This document shows, in pieces, positions 31,943-43,872 of a stretch of 64,000 nt of DNA (its first letter is position 1; each line of letters opens with the position of its first letter). The notes below the pieces were generated by a model. The model had not been told where the DNA came from and ran no database searches. It saw only the letters and a list, made by a program, of their open reading frames with translations. Made by a program: the position numbers and the translations under genes. This stretch comes from Cudoniella acicularis. Taxonomy: Eukaryota; Ascomycota; Leotiomycetes; Helotiales; Helotiaceae. Where the stretch lies: contig JAAMPI010000076.1 of NCBI GenBank assembly GCA_013054445.1, positions 1 to 64,000 of the forward strand, given 5' to 3'.

Positions 31943-32592
31943 GATTGATAGAAATTAAGTGTCACACAACCGATGCGCTCATTAACTGCAACTTCCAACC
32001 TCCCCCACGGCCGCGCAATAGCTAGAAGACCAAATATGTGCGGGTGTTAAGGGCGGTTCGTGCCGCTGACGGCGATTCCTCTGTAGGCCACGGAGGCCTT
32101 TGGGATGCCAGCACGGTTTATCGAATATGGCTGGCTAGACGGCTATCGGGGTATCATTGCTGGGAAGAACACGGCTTTGAAATAGTAGCAGAACAGGAGT
32201 TGGAGCTTGTCGAACTGGCACGAAATCGTACAAAGGGCATGGCCGGTATGGAGATGGAGGTGCTGGTGGTGATGGTGAATTGTTACGTATGACAAACGGG
32301 CTACCAGGGTCTCCTTTCAGCCTTCACTGAATTTGCTTAATCGGGACTGGCATATGATTGGTCCCGCAGATCTTCCGCAGAGACCCGCTTAGCTAAGAAA
32401 GCCGGTCTCTTATGCAGGCTCTTTACGCGTGTTGTCGCGTCGGCGGCCACCTCCTGAAAACGCGTCGACAAGAACTCCCGGCGCCAATTTCAGAACATCA
32501 ATTCCACCACCACCTCTTCCCTTTGCCACAACACCACCACTTCGCTACCTACACTCAATACTCGATACACATAGAGGCTCTCACGAGGCATC
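31943..32592. promoter_or_regulatory. Divergent promoter region of vps54 and mcm5
   Basis: 650 bp lie between two start codons pointing away from each other. It contains ACGCG words (for example near 32428 and 32461) that resemble the MluI cell-cycle box used by fungal MBF, plausible for a replication gene. No gene was seen inside. Confidence 0.4.
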
Positions 32593-34898
32593 ATGGATCG
32601 ACAATCTGTTTTCTCTTTGAGTGTTCTGCCACCGGACTACGAGGGCACCGAAGACACTCGGGGTCAAATCCAGGCACAACTCGAACAATTCATTCTGCAG
32701 TTTCGTCTCGACAACGCTTTCATATACAGGTAAGGAAGCGCTTGGTATGGGACTTAGCATTAACTAATGCTATGCAGAGACCAAATTCGCGAAAATGTTC
32801 TCCTGAAGCAGTACTACTGCGACGTCGACGTCGGACACCTTATCTCCTTCAACGAAGAGCTCGCGCATAGACTCGTAACGGAGCCCGCAGAGATAATCCC
32901 GCTTGTAAGGCTCTCGGGCTTTAGCCCAAAAACAGCTATTGATGAGTTATAGTTCGAGATTGCCCTGAAGAAATGTACACATCGAATCGTCTTCCCCTCC
33001 ACCAAGGACATCGTCATTCCAGAGCATCAGCTCCTACTCCACTCCTCAGCTGGTGACATTTCAATCCGAAATCTCGACGCTCTTACAATCTCGCGACTGG
33101 TTCGAGTTCCAGGTATTGTAATTGGTGCCTCAGTTTTGTCTTCAAAAGCAACAGCTCTTCATATCCAATGCAGGAATTGCCATGGAACGAAAATTTTGCC
33201 AGTCGCTGGCGGCTTTGCTGGTGTTTCCCTTCCCCGAATGTGCGACAGACAAAAAGCGGTTGGGGATACTCCTTGTCCCATGGACCCATATGTTGTGATC
33301 CACGAAAGCAGTCAGTTCGTCGATCAGCAAATTATCAAGCTGCAGGAGGCCCCAGACCAGGTCCCGGTGGGAGAACTCCCAAGACATGTTCTCATTTCCA
33401 CGGACCGATACCTTACAAATCGTGTAGTTCCTGGATCAAGATGTACAATCACGGGCATTTTCTCAATTTATCAAAACAAGCAATCTAAAGGGTCTTCTAC
33501 AACCTCCGCCGTAGCCATCAGAACACCATATTTGCGAGCAGTCGGTATCCACAGCGATGTTGATCACACGGCAAAAGGAAACGCCGTCTTCTCCGAAGAG
33601 GAAGAACAAGAGTTCTTAGAAATGAGCCGAAGACCCGACTTATACACCGTATTTGCAAACTGCATAGCACCCTCAATCTACGGCAATGCAGACATAAAAA
33701 AAGCCATCGCATGCCTACTTCTCGGCGGATCCAAGAAAATCCTACCAGACGGAATGAAACTACGAGGAGATATCAACGTCCTCCTCCTGGGTGACCCCGG
33801 AACCGCTAAATCCCAACTCCTGAAATTCGTCGAGAAAGTAGCCCCTATCGCCATCTACACATCCGGCAAAGGTTCCTCAGCAGCCGGTCTCACAGCATCC
33901 GTGCAGCGCGATCACACAACGCGAGAGTTCTACCTAGAAGGAGGAGCCATGGTGTTAGCTGACGGCGGTGTAGTCTGCATCGACGAGTTCGATAAGATGC
34001 GCGACGAGGACCGAGTTGCTATCCACGAAGCTATGGAACAGCAAACCATTTCCATTGCCAAAGCCGGCATCACCACGATTTTGAATGCCCGGACGTCAGT
34101 TCTCGCGGCTGCTAATCCCATCTTTGGACGATATGACGACCTCAAGACACCAGGAGAGAACATCGACTTCCAGACCACCATTCTCTCGCGTTTCGACATG
34201 ATCTTCATTGTAAAAGACGACCATGACCGTAACAGAGATGAGACGATCGCCAAGCACGTGATGCACATCCATAAGGGAGCTCACGGTGTAGAAGAACAAG
34301 CCGAGTCAGAAATCCCAGTCGACAAAATGAAGCGCTACATAAGCTACTGCAAATCGTGGGCCTCCCTTCCCCTTTTCTCAAAAATAAAAACTAACCCCAA
34401 CCAAGACGCTGCGCACCCCGCCTCTCCCCCGAAGCCGCCGAAAAGCTCTCTTCCCACTTCGTCTCCATCCGCAAGCAAGTCCACGCCGCAGAACTCGAAG
34501 CCAACGCGCGCTCCTCAATCCCCATCACAGTCCGACAACTAGAAGCCATAATCCGGATCACCGAATCTTTGGCAAAACTCTCCCTCTCAACCATCGCCAC
34601 GGAATCACACGTCGATGAAGCCATCCGCCTCTTCCTCGCGTCAACCATGGACGCAGTGACGATGGGCAGTGGACAGGGAAGCAAAGAGTTGAATGACGAG
34701 GTTAATAAGTTGGAGGATGAGTTGAGGAGGAGGCTGCCGATTGGGTGGTCTACTAGTCTTGCCACGCTCAAGAGGGAGATTTGCGAGGGGAAGGGGTATA
34801 GTGAGCAAGCTCTCGCTAGAGCGATTACGGTCTTGCAGAGGAGGGATACTATTACAATTCGTGGCCAAGGGGCGCAGGTTTATAGGAGTGGTGCTTGA
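32593..34898 (+). CDS. mcm5: DNA replication licensing factor MCM5 (4 exons, 719 aa)
   Basis: Exons are 32593-32729, 32778-32904, 32953-34355 and 34406-34898: 2160 nt, in frame. The in-frame TAG at 32950 lies inside a 48-bp intron (GTAAGG...TATAG), whose removal joins I-I-P-L to F-E-I-A-L-K-K-C. The N-terminal zinc ribbon uses Cys 161, 164, 185 and 196. The AAA+ core has Walker A G-D-P-G-T-A-K-S (368-375), Walker B C-I-D-E-F-D-K-M (430-437) and the arginine finger S-R-F-D (about 500). The last intron (GTGGGC...CCAAG) sits between Y-C-K-S and R-C-A-P-R-L-S. The product is one of six subunits of the replicative helicase that licenses origins in G1. Length is as expected for fungal Mcm5. Confidence 0.97.
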
Positions 34899-35587
34899 TT
34901 GGGCTTTCTTGCCTCTTGCTTTGTTTTGGGAGGAGAAATGAGAATGACGAGACTTTAGGATCTGGGTGTATGTCTGGCGTTTAGAGTTCTGTTTTTGTTC
35001 GTTTGAATACCATACCATTAGGGCGGGCGGACAGGAAGGTTGGGAGGAACGAAGCGTTACTTAGTTAATCATGAACGAAAGTATGATATGATAGATGGAT
35101 GATGTAGAAATGGTAAACAAGATTCGAGTTCCAAATCGGTCACGATTTCCGAGAATATTTTCCCTCGTAAAGCCTAGTGGTTTCCTGGTACTGTAGTTAT
35201 GAGCTTGCATTTTACCCCAGCCTTTAACTCCTCGCCATTCATGTGTTGTACAGACAGGATTTTGAATTGATTGATTGATTAGATTGGATTTTCTCTTTTA
35301 TGCCATCAACGATACACCTCAATCATTCATTATCGTACATTCACAGGTGTAGTCAGTCCCGCGTCACCAAATAGGAGCGCCGCGCCAAAATTTCATGCCC
35401 ATAAAAACCCGCCATAAGTACGCATCTACCCCCCATAGTATGCACCCGTTCGCTGACTTGAGGGCCTTCTTCTTCTCGCCCCTTGAACGCCGTGGACTTA
35501 TATCCTCCGCCTAAAAATGCAGAGTTTTTTTTTTGGAATCGGCCCGCCGTTCGTCAAATATTCATACACAGCAACGGCCGCAATTCT
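34899..35587. other. Region between the 3' ends of mcm5 and ctk1
   Basis: About 690 bp between convergent genes, presumably holding both 3' UTRs and terminators. A tandem TTGA/GATT stretch lies near 35263-35290. No gene was seen. Confidence 0.4.
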
Positions 35588-38500
35588 TCATTTGGCGGTT
35601 GTAATCGAAGTAAGCTTCGAAGCGGGTAGACTAGGTGGTCCCATCTGAACTCGCTTCGCATCCCGTTCCGCAGCCTCGCCTTCTGGGGCTCGTTTCTTTT
35701 CTTTCTCCACTTTGGAGGCGGCTTCTTTTTGTGCTAGTCTTCGCGCTTCTTTATCTTTTCGCTCGTTCTCTTTTCGAAGTGCCTTAGATTCGAACTCGTG
35801 CCAGTCACCCTCGAGTTTTGATAATCTGGGGTAATTGTTAGCAGATGGCTTATTTGAAATACCAAAGAAGACTTACTCAATGGCCTGCCTTGGCCTTGGC
35901 TCCTCCGTCATGAAGTACGGATGCTCAAGGACGTCGGATGCGGAGGGACGTTTCACAGGATCATATTGAAACATGGCGTCGAGCAGATCGTAGGCAGCAG
36001 GCGTAACCCGTTCTTTGTACTTCTCTGCGAAAACGTTAGGCCGACGCGCTGTAGGTCGCAAAAGTTCGAACCAGGCCATATCGACCAAGCCTGGCCAGTC
36101 AATTTTGTTGGGGGTTCCAAGAATGGCATAAATCTTCTCTAGTTGGCTGATTTCTCCACCGTCACCGGGGAAAATGGCATGGCGTGTAAAGATCTCCACG
36201 AGAACACAAGCGGCACTCCAAATATCAACTGCGGGCCCATATTGTGTTTCTCCCAGAAGTAGTTCCGGGGATCTGTACCAGATAGTGATGACCCGATTTG
36301 TGTAATCGAGCTGTCGTCGCTTGGCATAAAATCGAGCAAGTCCGAAATCTGCGAGTTTTAACTGACCCTCGGTGCTTACAAGAATGTTCGCAGCCTTGAT
36401 ATCTCGATGAAGGACACCACGCCGGTGAAGATAGTCGAGACCTTCGAAGAGTTGTTTGGCCAGATGCTTCTTGTGAGCTGGCTCCAATTTGAATGTGGGA
36501 TGGTTGAGGAGTCCTGTGAGATCGTGGGAAAGATATTCGAAAACCATAAAGCAATCGTTCTTTTCCACCATGACTTCATGCAGATTGACGATATTTGGGT
36601 GCTTCAAAGACTGAAGCAGCTTTATCTCTCGTACTGCAGTAACTGGGAACCCATCTCGCTCTCCTTCCATGCGTATCTTTTTTAGGGCAACCAAGTCTTT
36701 AGTGTAAACGTGTATCGCTTTAAAGACCTTGCCATATGTCCCAGAACCAACAACTGACTCATTTCCAGGCTTTCTGTAATAAACCGAATCCGACTTCTTG
36801 AATTCTTCAGACAGTTGAGGCCTTGGCTTTGGTCGTTTCAAGATCTTCTTGACTTTTTTGGTTGTAGGAACTTGCGGCTCGCGGACGTCCGGACGTCTAG
36901 TGGATGAAGGCTCTGTTGGGGTTACACGTGATGGTGGTACTCGAGAACGGTCTGGGCTGGTCTGAACATCTTTTCGTGGAGGACCAGCACTCAATTTCTG
37001 AGATATCTCGGGCTTTGGTGTAGTAGGCGTTGTCTTTGATGATGCCTTAAACGCGAAACTAAACTTCGATGAATTTTGTTGGCTCTGCGATCCACTGGAT
37101 GCAGGCTTATTCGGAGGTGGCATCTCATCATCGTCCTTCTTACCCGTGTCTTTGTCCTCTACCTGCAACGCCTTTGAGGGCCGGAAAAGGTTTTCGGGGT
37201 CCTCTTCCTCTGCTGGCCGAGCTTTATGCTGAGGTGTACCTTCATGGGAGCCAGATTGAGAAGGGAACTGTTGCTGAGGAGAAACATGTTGCGGGGTGCC
37301 GTTGCCAGAATTGTTGTGTTGTCCGCGACCTGCTCCACCTTGGGCAGCGCTCGCGTTCCAATGAAGGTTCTGAAAGTGTCCACCACGTCCCCGATATTCT
37401 CCTCGACCTCCCCGTGGAATAAAGTGATTGCCACGGAAACCTCGCATGTTACCTCGAAAATTTGGCTGGTATCCATGATTCATCGGCCCTGACGGCGCTG
37501 CTTGATATGAAGGCGAATGGGATTGATTATTATAATATTGCCCTTGTGGTCCCGGAGAAGAGTAGTTCGGCTGTTGCTGATAGTTTTGGGGGTATTGCCT
37601 ACGATCGAGTTAGATTTTATCTTCAATGGGAAAGGACATTGCTGCTTACGGTTGTGGAGAATATTGTTGACCACCCCACCCACCTCTTCCTGCACCATAG
37701 GGAGAATGCGCTTGAGGTGATCCCTGATAAGAATTCGGGGTCATATGATGCTGAGGAGACTGTGAGTACTGCCTTGGGTCGACCGGAGGGCCCTGGTTAT
37801 ACTGAGGCTTGAGAGGAAACGCAGCTTGCATCTGTTGATGAGGATTATAGCCCTGCTGATTGTAGTAGCCTCGCCCGGCCATCTTGCCTGATTTAACCTC
37901 AACACTATTTGCACCTGATGCAGAGGCAGTTTCTCTTCCTGAGTTGACCTCAATACTGTTTGCACCCGAAGCAGTTGGCGGTCTCGGACCCTTAGGATTA
38001 GATTTATTGGGACGATACTCGTCTATTAGTGGTCTTTCACCCTTGTCTCTAGATGGAGATCGATTCCGGGGAGCTTTGGAAAGCCGAGGGGCTCGAGGTG
38101 ATTGTTGGCGAGAGCGATTAGGAGGCTCGTAGCGATCGATATCAGGAGATTGGCGTCTAGGCAGGGGTGATTGATCTCTTTTGTGAAATTTCTCTCTTGG
38201 CTTATCAAACGGCGATCTCTCGCGCGGTTTTTGATAATGGGGAGGAGGTGATCGATGTCGCCTCGAGGTCGTATCGTGGCGTGAAGGAGAATGACGGCGA
38301 GCAAGTTCGTGTCTATCGCGTTTTGGGCTTGGCGACCGTCCGCGTCTATCGAATGACTCTGGATCCCTGTGATACTTCGACCTGCTGTCCGTCCGTGTAT
38401 CTTGAGGTCTGCGTTCGGTGCGTTCAGTGCGCTCAGTGCGTTCAGTCGACCGTTTCCGAGGTGGGAGTGGTGAGAGACTTCGTCGCTTTTTCTCTGGCCT

Positions 38501-39103
38501 CGATGATCCTCGATCTAAACGAGACGGGCTTCGGGATAGATCCCTTCTTGACTTCTTGTGATGGCTTCGAGTTGGAGAAGGACTACGGCTCTTGCGACGT
38601 TTAGCTGATGATGGCGAGTGGTGGGTGCTGCTTCGTTTTGGCTTTTCGGAGCCTCGTGTGTCCAGTAGCTCTCGACCTCTGTTGCGCTCCCGCACCTCCT
38701 CTCCAGACTCTCTTCTTGGTGATCGGGATACCCTCCTCCTCCGCTCGTGGCTACGCTCGTGGCTGCGTTCGCGCGGTCTGTCGTGGTGATGCGAAACCGG
38801 CCTTGACTTAACTGGACTGCGATCTCTTTCCCTAGATTCCCTGGGTTCCCTGTCGCTCTCGTGGCGACGTGATGCGGGAGATCGCGATCTTCTGGGCCTG
38901 GTGGTGACTCCTCGATCAACTCTACCTCGTTCTCTGCGATCTTCACCGTGGCTCCAGCTGTCTTTCATTGCGACATACCGGGCGGGAGAATGTTGTGAAG
39001 GTGGTGGTTTGGAGATGCTGTCGGAAGGACATTTTAGTCCACCTACGGCAGCACCCATTCTCTCGGTTAAATGACCAGGTCCAGTATCTCTTCTCTGAGC
39101 CAT
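35588..39103 (-). CDS. ctk1: CTD kinase catalytic subunit Ctk1 (CDK12-like), 3 exons, 1137 aa
   Basis: Exons are 37650-39103, 35877-37598 and 35588-35825: 3414 nt, in frame. The first 400 residues are an Arg/Ser-rich, SR-like region with SPxR repeats. A Gln/Tyr-rich stretch follows, then RGG-type repeats (residues about 534-560). The kinase domain carries G-S-G-T-Y-G (about 769-774), P-V-T-A-V-R-E (cyclin-binding helix, about 803-809), H-R-D-I-K-A-A-N (about 882), D-F-G (about 902) and I-W-Y-R-S-P-E. The last intron splits the codon after R-Q-A-I and leads to a conserved charged tail (W-H-E-F-E-S-K-A-L-R-K-E). Ctk1/Lsk1 phosphorylates Ser2 of the RNA polymerase II C-terminal repeats during elongation. 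The long RS-rich head is usual for filamentous fungi and animal CDK12 but absent in budding yeast. Confidence 0.95.
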
Positions 39104-39472
39104 GGCTGACTAGAATTGAAACCCAACGTGGAAGAAAAACAAATGAAGAAGGATTGAGAGGTGTAAAAATGAGAGTAAAGTTGTTGCCGGAGCAAGTGCA
39201 CTTACCAGCAGGTTTGCGTCGAAGCTCGTCGCGGCGGCATCTGGTTGTGGTGCTGGTGCGGGTTGAAAGCGAGAGCAACGATTTACGGGGCCCTTCTCTT
39301 TCCTTCACTCGATGCGCGGCTCGCCAGCCGAACGAACTGCGAACTGTCCTCCCTAACCTTTTGCCAGGCGCGCATCACACATTGGGTCACACGGATATGC
39401 AAGTTATCTACGGTGCGCAAAAGCACGAAGCACTTCAACGAGAGCAAGCAAAACTGAGCTGTTTCCTCCTCT

Positions 39473-40123
39473 TCACGAGTTTTTGTTTGGTTGTGGCGTG
39501 AGCTGCGAACTCGGCCAGAAAACTGGAACGATATCAGAATATCGCCACAACACAATTCCACTCCAGACTCCTGTAAACCACCAACAATTCAACCTTGGAT
39601 GCGTGTGCCACGACTGTCTCTCATAAAGTGAGGTTGAATAGTGAGAACGACGTGCTCCAGCACTGCAAGCCTGATATCGTAGACTGAAAACCAACAAGAG
39701 GGCACAAGCATTGCGTGGGTAGTGTTGAGGGTGTAAATCGTCGTAGATGGCTATTCGTAATGGGGAACGATAATATTGATTTCCTGTTCCTATTTCAAGA
39801 TATTCGATAGGTCCACTAAGAAAGGACGATCTGGCTTGCGCATGACTGATATATCCTTGCTGGTGGAAACAGTCATTCGCTGCAGAAACGAAGTACATTG
39901 CTGAGGAGAGTTCAGAGTAGACAATAGTCAGAGCCCTGAAGAGTTGGTCTGTAGACAGACAATGTTCTTGTCTGCGGCATTTGAGATGGTACCAGAACAG
40001 TTGGCGTGGGGGAAGAGCCCAAACCAGTGCAAGGCCGAAGAACGACGTCAAGCATTTCAATATGTATCGCAAATTCACACCTGTTGGTCGACAATTCCGC
40101 GACGGCGATATATCGCTTGCCAT
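39473..40123 (-). CDS. Doubtful hypothetical ORF (216 aa)
   Basis: An ATG-initiated open frame of 216 codons lies upstream of ctk1 on the same strand. I recognise no domain. The composition is rich in Cys, His, Trp and Tyr and does not look like a typical fungal protein, and the frame may be fortuitous within the ctk1 upstream region. Neighbouring minus-strand frames (39912-40151 and 40175-40402) could be joined to it by introns, but I found no junction set I trust. Confidence 0.25.
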   Translation of the reverse strand: MASDISPSRNCRPTGVNLRYILKCLTSFFGLALVWALPPRQLFWYHLKCRRQEHCLSTDQLFRALTIVYSELSSAMYFVSAANDCFHQQGYISHAQARSSFLSGPIEYLEIGTGNQYYRSPLRIAIYDDLHPQHYPRNACALLLVFSLRYQACSAGARRSHYSTSLYERQSWHTHPRLNCWWFTGVWSGIVLWRYSDIVPVFWPSSQLTPQPNKNS

Positions 40124-41276
40124 CGAGTGACACGAATCCTCCCATACTCAAGAAATCAGCGAGTGCGACCGGTATTATGTGCGTTCGTAGGCTCCAGCGA
40201 AGACCCCAGAAGGATCATGGCTGGCGTCTTTCTTTGAAAACCAAATTCTATTCTCAGCCAGCACGAACTGTTGTATCAGTTCTTGGTGATTGAGGCCCGT
40301 AAAGCCGAGCTCTGCGCCAGGCTCCGCGTGCAAAGTGAAGATGACATGAGCGCGACAATCATGCCAGCCGCTCAACTGATAAAGCGACCGCGCCGACATC
40401 AATAATTCTCCGCAGATGGTCCCCTGCTTCCAACACCCTCTGCCTTGTATATCATTTCTACACGATGTAGACTAGGTGATGGTGGATGATAGTTCTTCCA
40501 AGAAGACTTCGTCGGGTGGTCTTCGTCATCTTGGGGGAACGGTGTAATGTACCTGTGAGGTTAGGGACAACATCGTCCTTGCGACCAGTTCGCTCAGTAA
40601 ATACTGCGATGGTGTATTAAAAAGGCGCTTGATGTTCGAGATAATAACGATGCTTGTAGTTAGGATGTGGCTGTCTGGCTGTTGGGCTGTCTGGAAGTTG
40701 TGATGATGCAGGTTGACAGTCTTTGAAGAGCAGCACCCACGAGAGTTGTTTGATGGTGTGGTGTTCTGTGGGCTACGCCTGGAGCTGTGCATTCTGTGGC
40801 ATTCAAGTTAGGGATTAGCCGAGATCACATGCCGATTGTCTAGCTCCGGGTTTCTCCGATTGAGCTATCAACATCCTTCTCATTTGTGAAATCAAGGACT
40901 GTGTGAAAGTTCACATATTGCTTGCTCTACATACATTGCGTCACAACGTTCCGATGAATACTGGATATTCGAATTGAAGTTTTTGCTAGTCGTTTCGCGT
41001 TGTTCAGATGGCGTAGATGACACCAGCAGTCTTGGGTCACACGAGGAGAAGCCCTCACACGAGGAGGTAGGACTCACAAATGAAGCCCGCTCACAAAGAG
41101 AGAGATATTCAAGTCATGAGAGAAAATTTACGGTCTGTAAACTTCCACTTCGCCTTTCTTCGCCCTCTTCCGCCTGCAAGGCTCAGTCACAGAGAAGCAC
41201 TCACAAAGGGAGAGACTTGGATTCCCACGAATCCCGGTTGTATGGAAAACCAGGCAACACAGGATCTATTATTCCC
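40124..41276. other. Region upstream of ctk1 and downstream of the acetyltransferase gene
   Basis: No supported gene. Around 41035-41220 the words cacacgagga and ctcacaaag recur imperfectly (a weak short tandem motif). Confidence 0.35.
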
Positions 41277-42952
41277 TCAAGAGTTTTCTAAAAGAAACCC
41301 CAGTCTCTGCTCTATTCGGTCAAGTAGCAGCCACACTTTCTCATCATCCAGGACTCCTTTGTTGTAAGTCACATGTATCATACAATCACCACCCTTCAAA
41401 CTTACAACACCAAAGTACAGCATATAGCCAACACAAGACTTTGTCGATCCAACCGAAAACTCCAAATTTTTGATCCTGCAAGGACCTGCTTCTTCACCGT
41501 CTTCGCCTCCAAAATCTCCATCAAAAGCACCAAGATTTGATACGGTATACGCACGTTCACTCATGAGCCCAATAGAAGGAAGAATCTGCGCTGCAAAAGC
41601 CTCCTCATCTTCTCGAGCAGTAGCCATGACCATGAAGTCCTGAAGTGGAATCGGCGTACTTTGCTTCGTTTCTGACAGTCTATCCTTAAGCCAATCGTTA
41701 CACTTTCTTGCGAGATTCCAAAACTGCGGGTAGTTCATGATGACTCTATTTCCTATGAGAGGAGACGATTCAGAACCAGAAATTCTCAAAATCGGCGCAG
41801 TACCGACTTTTCGAAAATCGCCAACGAAAGAATTGTGCGTCATAGTGCTCGCCAAGTTTCTGAGATTGTCTTTTTGCTTCGAATAGCGTCGGCAGTCTAC
41901 CTGGGTGGCCAATATGCGATATTTGGATGACGGGTAGATGTCTGTCGCTAGAGTCACATCAATGAGCGTGGATAGCATCGCCGTGAAAGTCGTATTGTTC
42001 TTCTTGCAAGCTTCAAGACATTTTACTAGCACAGACTTATCTAGCCGTAGGCTTCGCAACACTGTCTTAGCACGGATGTCTGCTCTGCCTCGCTGTTCCA
42101 ACGGTGGTACTTTCATCGAATAGGTCGCCTCCTCGAAAAACCAGTCTTTCTTTCGGAGAATGAGCCGAAGGATAAGGAGCCAAATGCAAACCAAGACGAT
42201 TCGAATCATAGAAGCTTTTCGCTTCTGCTCTTGAAAAATGGCAACAGGATCCGCAGGTGGAGCTGCATCTGGCGTCGTTATAATCGAAGGGTTAGAATGA
42301 TTTCCACTCTTGGACACCTCATTAAGGGCAGCGAGCAAACTTTTATGAAACAAAGTCCCACCAATACCATCGCAGATACTATGGTGGAAGATGAAGACGA
42401 CATGAACATCGTTGACAACAATTACTTTCCAGAGCGGAAGCGTCCTGTCTTCGGTGTCGAACCAGTCGTTGTGTGCTTTTTGCAGAAGTTCTTGCATCCC
42501 AGAATCCGAATCATCATATTCGTTGATGAATGATACACATTTATTCAAATCAATCCTTTTCAACTTGGCCTTCCACACTCGGTGCTTCCCCGTCTGCTTC
42601 GTCGATGGTTGCGACACCAGTATCACAGAAAGATTCGGATGCTGCTCAATCACTATTCCAAGTGCCGCGAAAAATGCTTCTTTGCTCAAAGGGTTCTTGT
42701 TGAGCTGGTGATTATACGAGCCAAAGACAATTATGTTCGAGAAAAGTCCCAGCTCGTGGTAGAGCTTGTGCAGTGTGTCTCCTTGGCCTTTTTCTTTAGT
42801 CAGTACACTTCAATTTTTAACGAGGCAAAATTAAATATGTCAACTCATTACTTACCAGCCGGACGAACAAGGTCGAATTTATCTGTTTCTTCCGGTAATT
42901 GTTCTTGCTGGTTTACCGCGGTATCTTTTTTAACGGCATTTTTAGGGGACAT
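41277..42952 (-). CDS. Alcohol acetyltransferase-like (AATase/condensation-fold) protein, 2 exons, 537 aa
   Basis: Exons are 42856-42952 and 41277-42793: 1614 nt, in frame. The ATG at 42952 is followed by a charged head, then E-K-G-Q-G-D-T-L-H-K-L-Y-H-E-L-G-L-F after the intron. The acyltransferase active-site motif H-H-S-I-C-D-G lies at about residues 169-175. The C-terminal half carries A-Y-T-V-S-N-L-G-A-F, typical of the family. A hydrophobic segment near residue 225 (V-L-V-C-I-W-L-L-I-L) suggests membrane association. Relatives of yeast Atf1/Atf2 transfer acetyl or other acyl groups from CoA to alcohols and sterols. The substrate here is unknown. No biosynthetic partners are adjacent. Confidence 0.88.
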
Positions 42953-43872
42953 TGTCGCGTCGTGTTTGAAATTCCGTGTCTGCAGACAGGAAGAAATTTT
43001 GTAATGCAAAGCGTAAGCATAAGTGTATAAGTACAGAATGAAATCAAAAATCCCAAGGTCAGAAGTCTGAAGAAGGCCAACAACTCTTCGACCAGAGAAG
43101 TCCCGGGTATGGAATGCCGTCTAGACAGCTCAGTGGTGGCTGCAACTATGATCGGATAGCAAGTTTCCGAACCAAGATCCCTGCTTGGAAAGGGGACGAC
43201 TGACAGGGTATATTCACGTGGCTTATGGGAGATACGGTATGTCGCACAGTCGCGTACCTGGGCAAATACGGGGTTGTTGAGGAACGCCGACGCCCTCACT
43301 ACCAAAAGAGGAATTATTAACTGGCAGAAGGTGTTGGAATTAATTGCGCTTCTTTCGCTTTCCACGGAGAGGTAACCAATTCACCTCTTGAATTCGCTAA
43401 ATGTTTCAGGGCTTACTGTAGGTTACAACCGGCCCGGAGGTGATCAATTCCTTTGAGTCGGCACACGTGGCGTCCGCCTGCCATGTCAGAAGCACCAATT
43501 TCAACTTCCGAGTTCCAGCCCGGTGGATGACTGGGTGAGGCTCGGGAGAAAAAGAATCGAGAAATTGAAGCTAACCCCTTTCCCTAGTATTTAGAGGCAA
43601 TGCAATGACATAAATGGCAGGGGATAGAAATGTTCGAGTCAAGTGTCATTGGTACTAGGATTGATTTCTACCGTGCTTCAAACAGCCCAGTTTTGTGACT
43701 TATCACCAAAGGAGTCCTCTTTTCAACTCGAATCAATCCGTGCTGTTCTGACATACCTCAAGTGAACAGCTTGTATAACAAGCACAGCCAGCATTCCGAT
43801 CCCACACAACATTTCGTAATGTTTCCAAGCATGAGATATCAAGTTCACAACTCACACCCAACCTCTTACTAC
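42953..43872. other. Intergenic region downstream of the MarR-GNAT gene
   Basis: About 920 bp with no gene seen. It contains the upstream region of the acetyltransferase-like gene. A CACGTG lies near 43464. Confidence 0.35.

Noticed and set aside
32905..32952. Nonsense mutation in MCM5 (in-frame TAG)
   Set aside because: The stop lies in a canonical 48-bp intron whose removal restores the conserved [10 protein letters not shown].
40805..40880. tRNA-like segment on the minus strand (A-box-like tagctcaatcgg)
   Set aside because: No matching B box (GGTTCGAnnCC) and no acceptor-stem pairing could be found.
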